From Stakelama sediminis (GTDB lineage: Bacteria > Pseudomonadota > Alphaproteobacteria > Sphingomonadales > Sphingomonadaceae), in assembly GCF_014199335.1 (NCBI RefSeq), contig NZ_JACIJI010000005.1, forward strand, positions 140,265 to 204,264: a stretch of DNA of 64,000 bases. The letters run 5' to 3'. Below the pieces are notes generated by a model. It did no database searches, was not told the origin of the DNA, and saw only the letters and a program-made list of their open reading frames with translations. The stretch's first letter is position 1; each line of letters starts with the position of its first letter. The position numbers and the translations under genes are program-made. Shown here in pieces: positions 17,007 through 24,538 of the stretch.

Positions 17007-18836
17007 ATGAGCTTTTCCACCCTTCCGCCCGTTCTGGCAGAGGCGCTTGCCGAACGTGGCTATGCCGAGCCGACCCCGGTACAGGCCGCCGTCCTAAATC
17101 CCGACGCCGCGGGCCGCGACCTGATCGTTTCCGCGCAGACGGGGTCGGGCAAGACCGTCGCCTTCGGCCTGGCGCTGGCGAATGAGTTGCTCGGCGACAG
17201 CGGTGCGGTGGAGGAAAACGCCACGCCGCGCGCGCTGGTGATTGCGCCGACGCGCGAACTGGCGTTGCAGGTCAGCCGCGAACTGATCTGGCTTTATGGC
17301 AAGGCGGGTGCGCGCATCGCCACCTGTGTCGGCGGCATGAACGCCTCGCACGAACGCCGGGTGCTGCGCAACGGGGCCGCCATCGTCGTCGGCACGCCGG
17401 GGCGGCTGCGCGATCACCTCGAACGCGGCGCGCTCGACCTGTCGGCGCTGGCGGGGATCGTCCTCGATGAAGCCGACGAGATGCTCGACATGGGCTTTCG
17501 CGAGGATCTGGAAGAGATTCTCGACGCCACGCCGCAGGAGCGGCGCACGCTGCTGTTCTCCGCTACCATGCCGCGCCCGATCGAGGCGCTGGCGAAACGC
17601 TATCAGCGTGACGCGCTGCGCATTTCGACGGTGGGTGACGATCGCGGCCATGGCGATATTACCTATCAGGCGGTGACCGTCTCGCCCTCCGACGTGGAGA
17701 ATGCGGTGGTCAACCTGCTGCGCTTTCATGAGGCGGAAACGGCGATCCTGTTCTGCGCCACGCGCGACAATGTCCGCCGCCTGCACGCCACTTTGCTGGA
17801 GCGCGGGTTTGCTGCGGTGGCGCTGTCGGGGGAGCATTCGCAGTCGGAGCGTAATCAGGCGCTGCAGGCGCTGCGCGACCGGCGCGCGCGCGTCTGCGTC
17901 GCCACCGATGTCGCCGCGCGCGGTATCGACCTGCCGACGCTCAGCCTCGTCATCCATGTCGAAATTCCGCGTGATGCCGAAACGCTGCAACACCGTTCGG
18001 GGCGCACGGGGCGCGCGGGCAAGAAGGGCACGGCGGCGCTGATCGTGCCCTATCCGCGCCGCAAGCGGGTCGATGCGATGCTGCGCCGGGCAAAGATCGA
18101 CGCTGCCTGGATCGACGCGCCGGGGCCGGACGCCATTCGCAAGCAGGACCATGAGCGGCTGCTCGCACGGCTGATGGCGCCGGTAGAGCTGGAGGATGCG
18201 GATCGGGAACTGGGCGAACGCCTGCTCGCCGAACGCACGCCGCAGGATATTGCCGCGATGCTGGTGCACGCGCATCGCGCGGCGCTGCCCGAACCTGAAG
18301 ATCTGATCGAAAACACGCCGGAGGCGCGGCGTGAGGCGCAGCAGCAGCGCCACCGTCCGGGATTTGAGGATGTGGTGTGGTTCCGTCTGAATATCGGGCG
18401 GCGTCAGAATGCCGATCCGCGCTGGATCCTGCCGCTGCTGTGCCGTCGCGGGCACATCACCCGCAACGAAATCGGCGCGATCCGCATCGGCCCGGCGGAA
18501 AGCTATTTTCAGGTGCCCCGTGCCATCGCCGGCAAATTCGCCGCCGCACTGGAACGCACCGCGGGCAGCGATGAGGATGGCGAGGACATCCGCATCGAAC
18601 CGTCCGATGAGGCCCCGCGCGACAGCGGACCGGCACATCGCCGGGGTGCCCAGCCGTCGCGCCGGGGCGACGCACCACCCCATCGTGCCAAACTCCACCG
18701 CAAGGGCGGAAGCCCGAAGGGAGAGGGCGGCAAGCCCGCGGGCAAGGGTGAGGGCAAAGGCGGCAAGAAACCCGACCGCACCCGCGCGGGACCGCCAAAG
18801 GGCAAGAAGAAACCCTTCAAGCGGAAGGGGGAATGA
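17007..18836 (+). CDS. DEAD-box ATP-dependent RNA helicase with DbpA-type RNA-binding domain
   Basis: A 609-residue helicase. All core motifs are in order: Q-motif region EPTPVQAAVL, Walker A AQTGSGKT, Ia PTRELALQ, Ib TPGRL, DEAD written as LDEADEML, SAT, then in domain two ARVCVATDVAARGIDLP and HRSGRTGRAGKKG. Residues about 450-530 (FEDVVWFRLNIGRRQNADPRWILPLLCRRG) match the DbpA/CsdA C-terminal RNA-binding domain, which in DbpA directs 23S rRNA remodelling. The tail is rich in Lys, Gly, Pro and Arg and probably adds non-specific RNA binding. The start at 17007 (MSFSTLPP) is preferred over GTG 16989. Likely role: ribosome assembly or RNA decay. Confidence 0.9.
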   Translation: MSFSTLPPVLAEALAERGYAEPTPVQAAVLNPDAAGRDLIVSAQTGSGKTVAFGLALANELLGDSGAVEENATPRALVIAPTRELALQVSRELIWLYGKAGARIATCVGGMNASHERRVLRNGAAIVVGTPGRLRDHLERGALDLSALAGIVLDEADEMLDMGFREDLEEILDATPQERRTLLFSATMPRPIEALAKRYQRDALRISTVGDDRGHGDITYQAVTVSPSDVENAVVNLLRFHEAETAILFCATRDNVRRLHATLLERGFAAVALSGEHSQSERNQALQALRDRRARVCVATDVAARGIDLPTLSLVIHVEIPRDAETLQHRSGRTGRAGKKGTAALIVPYPRRKRVDAMLRRAKIDAAWIDAPGPDAIRKQDHERLLARLMAPVELEDADRELGERLLAERTPQDIAAMLVHAHRAALPEPEDLIENTPEARREAQQQRHRPGFEDVVWFRLNIGRRQNADPRWILPLLCRRGHITRNEIGAIRIGPAESYFQVPRAIAGKFAAALERTAGSDEDGEDIRIEPSDEAPRDSGPAHRRGAQPSRRGDAPPHRAKLHRKGGSPKGEGGKPAGKGEGKGGKKPDRTRAGPPKGKKKPFKRKGE

Positions 18837-18843
18837 GGCTACC

Positions 18844-20241
18844 TTACCCGCACACTCCCGGCCGTTTCTCTGACCATGGCCGCGCCTCTTCCAGTTCATA
18901 GGCCAGTGCGAGCAGGTCGGCTTCGGCACCGATGGCCGCGCCGAACTGTACGCCGATGGGCAGGCCGTCGGCGCTGAACGCGCCGGGGATGCTCATCGCG
19001 GGCGCGCCGACGACATTATAGGGCGTGGTATAGCCGACATAACGCGGCAGGCGCTCGGCCATCGTCTCGACCGGCAGGTCGGGGGCCAGCCAGCCGATTT
19101 CGGGCGGCGGCAGCGACAGGACCGGCGACAGGATCATGTCATAGCGCGACAGCCATTCGCTGTACGGCACATGCAGCCCGTTGAGATAGGCGACCGCCTG
19201 ATCCACCGCGCCGTCAGGGGCGCTCGCGACGATGGATGCCATCGCCAGGCTGAACAGCTCCATCTCTTCAAGGCCCGGCGCATGGCCGATGCGCCCGGCC
19301 GTTTCCGCGACGATGTTCGCCGCGCCGGTGGACCAGGCGAGCAGGAAGGGATCGCCCATCGCCGCAATCGGCTGCGGCCACGCGGTCGGCTCGACATGGT
19401 GGCCGAGCTGTTCGAGCAGCCCGGCCATGCCCTGCACGGCGTCGGCCACCTCAGCATCGGGCGCGCCGGAGGGGCTGTCGAGCAGCATGCCGATGCGCAG
19501 CCGCTTTTTCGCCGGTCCGTCGATCCTGCCGAGCGGGGGCAGGCCGTTGTCCTGCGCTTCCAGCGCGGAAAGCAGCGTGGCGCTGTCCCGCACGCTGCGC
19601 GATACGCACAGATGGACGCTGAGCGGGAGCGGGAAATGCCCCGGATCGGTCGCCAGCGTGCGCCCGCGCGAGGTCTTCAGTCCGAACAGGCCGCAGCATG
19701 ACGCCGGGATGCGGATCGACCCGCCGCCGTCGCTGGCATGGGCGAAGGGCACGACATGCGCGGCGGTCGCACTCGCCGCGCCGCCCGATGAGCCGCCGGA
19801 GGAATGGTCCGGCCCCCACGGATTGCGCGTCGGGCCGAAGGCGAGCGGCTCGGTGGTCGGCAGGAAACCGTGTTCGGGCGTCGCACTCTTGCCGATGGGG
19901 TTGAGGCCGGTCGCCAGCATGCCCGAAACGAAGGGCGATTGCCGCGTCGCCGGGGCCATGCCGGCGGTCGCGCGTGAGCCTTTGCGCGTGGCCATGCCGA
20001 TATAATCGTCGAGATCCTTGATCAGGAAAGGCACGCCCGCAAACACGCCGTCGCCCAGCGGTTCGCGCGCGCGATCACGGGCGCGTTCGAAATCGTCGGC
20101 GACCAGGAAGTTGAGTTGCGGATTGATCGCCTCGGCGCGTGCGATGGCCGCGTCGGTGACTTCCAGCGCGGAGACCTCGCCCGACCGGAGTGCCTGCGCC
20201 GTCGCAACGGCATCCCAGTCGGCCATTTCGTCAGCGGCCAT
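18844..20241 (-). CDS. Amidase signature family hydrolase
   Basis: A 465-residue cytoplasmic amidase from the ATG at 20241, preceded by GGAGAGG. The Ser-cisSer-Lys triad is visible: Lys in VPFLIKDLDD (about 74), the bridging Ser in HSSGGSSGGAASATAA (about 150), and the nucleophile in DGGGSIRIPASCCG (about 174). The family hydrolyses amides such as aryl-amides or 6-aminohexanoate-cyclic-dimer. The segment ATPEHGFLPTTEP is like that of 6-aminohexanoate-cyclic-dimer hydrolases, but substrate remains open. It is convergent with the helicase gene, only 7 bases between stops. Confidence 0.87.
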   Translation of the reverse strand: MAADEMADWDAVATAQALRSGEVSALEVTDAAIARAEAINPQLNFLVADDFERARDRAREPLGDGVFAGVPFLIKDLDDYIGMATRKGSRATAGMAPATRQSPFVSGMLATGLNPIGKSATPEHGFLPTTEPLAFGPTRNPWGPDHSSGGSSGGAASATAAHVVPFAHASDGGGSIRIPASCCGLFGLKTSRGRTLATDPGHFPLPLSVHLCVSRSVRDSATLLSALEAQDNGLPPLGRIDGPAKKRLRIGMLLDSPSGAPDAEVADAVQGMAGLLEQLGHHVEPTAWPQPIAAMGDPFLLAWSTGAANIVAETAGRIGHAPGLEEMELFSLAMASIVASAPDGAVDQAVAYLNGLHVPYSEWLSRYDMILSPVLSLPPPEIGWLAPDLPVETMAERLPRYVGYTTPYNVVGAPAMSIPGAFSADGLPIGVQFGAAIGAEADLLALAYELEEARPWSEKRPGVCG

Positions 20242-20397
20242 GTCCCTCTCCTTGTATCTTGTTTGCACCGATGGTGGCGCAGATGCTGTCCGGCGGCAAT
20301 AGCGCGCGGGCCGGTGGGAAAATTTTACGGTTTTCTTATGCCCGTGCCCGTAATTTCCCCGCGCCGTTTTACGGGGCGTGACCGCATATGGCGCACC

Positions 20398-22317
20398 ATG
20401 GATACGACCACGCACGAACCTGCCGCCGGAAACCGCAAGCGTCTGGCATTGCTGACACTGGGCGCCATCGGCGTCGTATATGGCGATATCGGCACCAGCC
20501 CGCTTTATGCTTTCCGCGAAGCATTGGCCCAGTGCGCCGATGACGGGATTACGCGCGGCGAGATTCTGGGCGTGCTGTCGCTGGCGCTATGGGCGCTGAT
20601 CATCGTGGTGACGGTGAAATATGTGCTGTTCCTGTCGCGCGCCGACAATAACGGCGAAGGCGGGGTGCTGTCGCTGATGGCGCTTGCCCGCCGCGCGACA
20701 CAGGGAAAATGGCCGATCGTGGTAGTGCTGGGGGCGATGGGCGCGGCGCTGTTCTTTGGCGATGCGATCATCACGCCCGCTTTGTCGGTGCTGTCGGCGG
20801 TGGAAGGACTGCGCACCGTGCCGGGGTTTCAGCAGGTGATGACGTCGCCGGTGGTGCTGATGCTGACTGCGGCGATCCTGATCGGGTTGTTCGCGATCCA
20901 GTCGCGCGGCACCGCCAGCGTGGCCAGCCTGTTCGGGCCGGTCTGCGCGGTCTGGTTCGTGACCCTGGCCGGGCTGGGTGTGTGGCACATTATGGATGCG
21001 CCAAAGGTGCTGCTGGCGTTCAACCCGCTTTATGCCGTCGACTTTCTCGCTGGCCACGGGGTTGCCGGACTGTTCGTGCTAGGTGCGGTGTTTCTGACGG
21101 TTACCGGCGCAGAAGCGCTGATCGCCGATATGGGCCATTTCGGGCGCTTACCGATTCAGATCGGCTGGCTGAGCTTCGTCTGGCCCGCACTAAGCTTGAA
21201 CTATCTGGGACAAGGTGCGCTGGCATTATCCGGACAGCGGGCGGCGGAGGCGGCGGGACAGCCCTTTGCCAATGCCGACTGGTTTTTCCTGATGGCACCC
21301 GACAGCCTGCGCGCGCCGCTGGTCATTCTTGCCACGCTGGCGACGATCATTGCCAGTCAGGCGGTCATCACCGGTGCCTATTCACTGACGCAACAGGCGA
21401 TTGCGCTGGGCCTGTTGCCGCGGCTGACCATTCGCCAGACATCGGCAGCGCAGATCGGGCAGATCTATATCCCGCTGGTCAACTGGCTGTTGCTGCTAGG
21501 CGTGCTGATTCTGGTCGGCACCTTCCGCAGCAGTTCGGCGATGGCCGCCGCCTATGGCATCGCGGTGACGGGAACGATGGTGGTCACCACCTGTCTGGCC
21601 TTCATCATCGTGTGGCGGGCCTGGGGCTGGACGATCGAGCTGGCGGTCCTGTTCATTGCACCTTTTCTGATCATCGACCTGATCTTTTTCGGCGCCAATA
21701 TCCTGCGCGTAGCCGAAGGCGGGTGGGTGCCGCTGATGGTGGCGAGCGCAATGGCCCTCATCATCTTCACCTGGATGCGCGGGCGGCGCACGGCGTTGCG
21801 GCGGTCTGGCGAAAACGGCGTGGCGATGGAGGAGGTGGCGAAAGCGCTGTCGCGGCATCCGCCGGTGCTGGTCGACGGGGTCGCCGTATTTCTGACTTCC
21901 GATACAGCCTATGCCCCGTCGGCGCTGCTGCACAATCTGAAGCACAATAAGGCATTGCACCGCACCAACCTGATCCTGGCGGTCAGGACGGCGGAGGCCC
22001 CGCATATTGTGCCGGGCAAGCGTCTGGAGGTGCAGCGGATCGATGAACATTTCGTGCGCGCGACGCTGCATTATGGCTATATGGACGTAATCGACGTACC
22101 GAGCGATCTCGGCCGTGAAGAAGGATTGCTGGCGCAGCGTGGCGGCACGTCCTTCTTTGTCGGGCGCAACGCCATCCGGCGTGCGTCGCGACCGGTTCTG
22201 CCGGGGTGGATGACGATGCTCTATGCCTTTCTGCACCGCAATTCCGCCGACCCGGTGGTATGGTTCAACATTCCGGCCAACCGCGTCGTCGAACTCGGCT
22301 CTCAGGTCGAATTGTGA
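20398..22317 (+). CDS. kup: Kup/Trk-type low-affinity potassium uptake protein
   Basis: A 639-residue K+/H+ symporter, close to the usual length. The opening motif GAIGVVYGDIGTSPLYAFREAL is diagnostic, as is SRADNNGEGGVLSLMALARR in the loop after span two. About 12 membrane spans fill residues 20-455, followed by a cytoplasmic tail of about 180 residues with the typical FLTSDTAYAPSALLHNLKHNKALH and FVRATLHYGYMD blocks. The start at 20398 is chosen for homology; the upstream extension is not Kup-like. The stop TGA overlaps the GTG of the following kinase gene, so it heads a three-gene operon with a KdpDE-like two-component system. Confidence 0.93.
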   Translation: MDTTTHEPAAGNRKRLALLTLGAIGVVYGDIGTSPLYAFREALAQCADDGITRGEILGVLSLALWALIIVVTVKYVLFLSRADNNGEGGVLSLMALARRATQGKWPIVVVLGAMGAALFFGDAIITPALSVLSAVEGLRTVPGFQQVMTSPVVLMLTAAILIGLFAIQSRGTASVASLFGPVCAVWFVTLAGLGVWHIMDAPKVLLAFNPLYAVDFLAGHGVAGLFVLGAVFLTVTGAEALIADMGHFGRLPIQIGWLSFVWPALSLNYLGQGALALSGQRAAEAAGQPFANADWFFLMAPDSLRAPLVILATLATIIASQAVITGAYSLTQQAIALGLLPRLTIRQTSAAQIGQIYIPLVNWLLLLGVLILVGTFRSSSAMAAAYGIAVTGTMVVTTCLAFIIVWRAWGWTIELAVLFIAPFLIIDLIFFGANILRVAEGGWVPLMVASAMALIIFTWMRGRRTALRRSGENGVAMEEVAKALSRHPPVLVDGVAVFLTSDTAYAPSALLHNLKHNKALHRTNLILAVRTAEAPHIVPGKRLEVQRIDEHFVRATLHYGYMDVIDVPSDLGREEGLLAQRGGTSFFVGRNAIRRASRPVLPGWMTMLYAFLHRNSADPVVWFNIPANRVVELGSQVEL

Positions 22318-23750
22318 TCTACGGGGAATGGCGCGACTATCTGGCCGGCATCGTTGCCGTCGCCATCATTACCGCCATCACCATCGTCTGGCATCCGGCG
22401 ATCGGCACGGCGTCGTCGGCGCTGCTGTTTCTGCTTCCCGTCCTGCCGGCGTCGGTGCGGGGGGTACGCGGCGCGGGATTGTGCACCGCAGCCATCAGCG
22501 CGCTGAGCTATAATTTCTTCCTGCTGCCGCCACGCTATACGCTGCGCATCCATGGGTTCGACAACTTTGTCAGCGTCATCGTGCTGTTCGCGGTTGCGCT
22601 GGTCACCACCCGGCTGGCTTATGCGCTGAAGGCGCGCGAGCGCGAGGCGCAGGCCCATGCCGACAGCAGCGCGGAAGAAGCGCAGTTCGCCGCGATCCTT
22701 GCCAAAGGGGAAGGGGATGAGGGCGTTCGCGTCGGGCTGGACTGGATCAGTGCCCGTTATGGCGCGGTGGAACTGATCCGCGATGTCGAAAGCGATGCGA
22801 TGCGGCTTGGCTCGCTGAGCGCTTCGGCGGCGGTGTGGGCTGCGCATCACGGAGAGCCGACCGGTCATGCGGCCACGGTGATGGCGGCTGCCGACTGGAG
22901 CTTTTTCCCGCTGGGCGGTGATTCCGATCAGGCAGTGCTGGCGGTCGCCCGGCCACCGGGCGGAGCAAGCCGAGCGCCCGCGCAGATTGCCCAACTATGC
23001 ACCTTTGCCCGTCTGCTGGGGCAGGCGCGCGACCGTGCGGCGCTGCATCGCGAACGGACTGAGCGGCAGCGGCTGGAAGATCGGGAGGAGTTGCGCCGTA
23101 CCTTTTTGGCGTCGCTGGCGCATGATTTTCGTACACCGCTGACGGTGATACGCGGTGGTCTTGCCGAACTGGCGGCGAACGACGCACGGCCCGAACTCAG
23201 GGCGCTGGTGCGACAGGCGCATCGTCTCGACCGGATGATGGACGACCTGATCGGCGCGGCACGGATCGAAAGCGGTGCGCTGTCCCCCCGAATGGAGGCA
23301 ACCGATATGGTCGATGCCGTTGCCGATGCCGTCGATGCCGTGGCACCGACACTGGCTCAACGCCGGCTTGATCGTTCGGTCCCGGCGGATCTGCCGCTGG
23401 TGCGTGCCGATCCGGTGCTGTTGCGCCATATCCTTATCAACCTGCTCGACAATGCCGCGCGGCATGCGGCAAGCCACGTTTCGATTACCGCATCGAAACG
23501 AAGCGGCCGGGTTTTCCTGCTGATCGCCGACGATGGAGACGGTATTCCGCCGGGCGAGGAAACAGCGATGTTCGAACGCTTCGTCCGCCTGGCCGGAAGC
23601 GACCGGACGGGCGGCAGCGGGCTGGGTCTGTCGATTGCGCGCGGTTTCGCCGATGCAATGGGGGCAAGGCTGAGCGCGGAGCCGTCAGGCGAAGGCGGCG
23701 CGCGGTTCGTGCTGGACCTGCCCATGCTGGACGGGAATGATGCGGCATGA
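22314..23750 (+). CDS. KdpD-like sensor histidine kinase lacking the N-terminal KdpD/Usp domains
   Basis: A 478-residue kinase starting GTG at 22314, whose first bases overlap the kup stop (GTGA). Residues about 8-100 hold four closely spaced membrane spans of the DUF4118 type found in KdpD (SALLFLLPVLPASVRGVRGAGL, LSYNFFLLPPRYTL). A GAF-like segment spans about 125-230. The H-box FLASLAHDFRTPLTVIRGGL (about 262-281) and ATPase motifs LLDNAARHA, DDGDGIPPG and GGSGLGLSIARGF complete it. The 400-residue N-terminal ATP-binding and Usp region of full KdpD is absent. The closing ATGA overlaps the regulator gene. Likely senses potassium or osmotic state. Confidence 0.88.
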   Translation: MIYGEWRDYLAGIVAVAIITAITIVWHPAIGTASSALLFLLPVLPASVRGVRGAGLCTAAISALSYNFFLLPPRYTLRIHGFDNFVSVIVLFAVALVTTRLAYALKAREREAQAHADSSAEEAQFAAILAKGEGDEGVRVGLDWISARYGAVELIRDVESDAMRLGSLSASAAVWAAHHGEPTGHAATVMAAADWSFFPLGGDSDQAVLAVARPPGGASRAPAQIAQLCTFARLLGQARDRAALHRERTERQRLEDREELRRTFLASLAHDFRTPLTVIRGGLAELAANDARPELRALVRQAHRLDRMMDDLIGAARIESGALSPRMEATDMVDAVADAVDAVAPTLAQRRLDRSVPADLPLVRADPVLLRHILINLLDNAARHAASHVSITASKRSGRVFLLIADDGDGIPPGEETAMFERFVRLAGSDRTGGSGLGLSIARGFADAMGARLSAEPSGEGGARFVLDLPMLDGNDAA

Positions 23751-24421
23751 GCAGTGTTCTGGTGGTTGATGACGAACTGGCGATCCGGCGGCTGGTGGCG
23801 TCGATCCTGTCGCGCGGCGGGCATGAGGCGATCCCGGCGGGTACGGCTGCGGAAGCGCTGACGCTGATCGAGCGACGGCCGCCCGATGCGGCGATTGTCG
23901 ATCTGGGGCTTCCCGACCGCGACGGGCTGGAACTCGTTGCTGCGTTGCGTGCGGCTGGTGATTTGCCGATTCTGGTGCTCAGCGCGCGCAGCGATACAAC
24001 GGACAAGATTGCCGCGTTGGACCTGGGTGCCGACGATTATGTGACGAAGCCGTTTGACGGCGATGAATTGCTTGCCCGGCTGCGTTCGGCGTTACGGCGC
24101 AGCGGTTCCGCCGTGCCTGCCGATCCGGTGCTGCGCCACGGTGTATTGACGCTTGACCCCGACCGGCGCGAGGTGACGGTGCGCGGGGAGGCGGCGATGC
24201 TGACCCCGCGCGAATTCAGCGTGCTGCACCTGCTGGTCGCGGCGGGCGGGCGCGTTCTTACCCATCGCCATATTCTGGAAACCGTCTGGGGACCGGCGCA
24301 TATCGGCGACACCGAATATCTGCGCGTTATCGTGCGGTCGCTGCGCCTGAAGCTGGAGGAGGATCCGACACGCCCGCAACTGATCCGCAATGAACCTGCA
24401 ATCGGCTATCGTCTGGTATGA
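23747..24421 (+). CDS. KdpE-like OmpR-family response regulator
   Basis: A 224-residue regulator. The receiver domain has the acidic pair in VVDDE, the phospho-acceptor in AIVDLGLPDRDG (Asp 51-53 region), and the conserved Lys in DDYVTKPFDG. The winged helix at about 130-224 (LTPREFSVLHLLVAAGGRVLTH, then LETVWGPAHIGDTEYLRVIVRSLRLKLE and IRNEPAIGYRLV) resembles KdpE closely. Its ATG overlaps the kinase stop by four bases. No kdpFABC genes are in the window, so the regulated target may be the kup operon itself or distant genes. Confidence 0.9.
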   Translation: MSSVLVVDDELAIRRLVASILSRGGHEAIPAGTAAEALTLIERRPPDAAIVDLGLPDRDGLELVAALRAAGDLPILVLSARSDTTDKIAALDLGADDYVTKPFDGDELLARLRSALRRSGSAVPADPVLRHGVLTLDPDRREVTVRGEAAMLTPREFSVLHLLVAAGGRVLTHRHILETVWGPAHIGDTEYLRVIVRSLRLKLEEDPTRPQLIRNEPAIGYRLV

Positions 24422-24512
24422 AGCAGGTAAATACTGCGCCGCGGCAAGGAAAAAACCCGGTGTCATTAGAGCGGTTTCCGACGATCTATTGCAATTACTC
24501 TCCAAGAAGATA

Positions 24513-24526
24513 TGGTAGCGATATCA
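24513..24526. promoter_or_regulatory. Predicted LacI-family operator upstream of GH9 gene
   Basis: TGGTAGCGATATCA matches the perfect palindrome TGATAGCGCTATCA (43607-43620) at 12 of 14 positions. It ends 12 bases before the GH9 ATG, overlapping the ribosome-binding region. Confidence 0.55.
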
Positions 24527-24538
24527 GGGAGAGGAAAG

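Noticed and set aside
13896..18929. Frames of 556 residues (plus) and 611 residues (minus) opposite the solute-binding protein and the helicase
   Set aside because: Antisense of well-supported genes; low-complexity composition rich in Arg, Gln and Gly.
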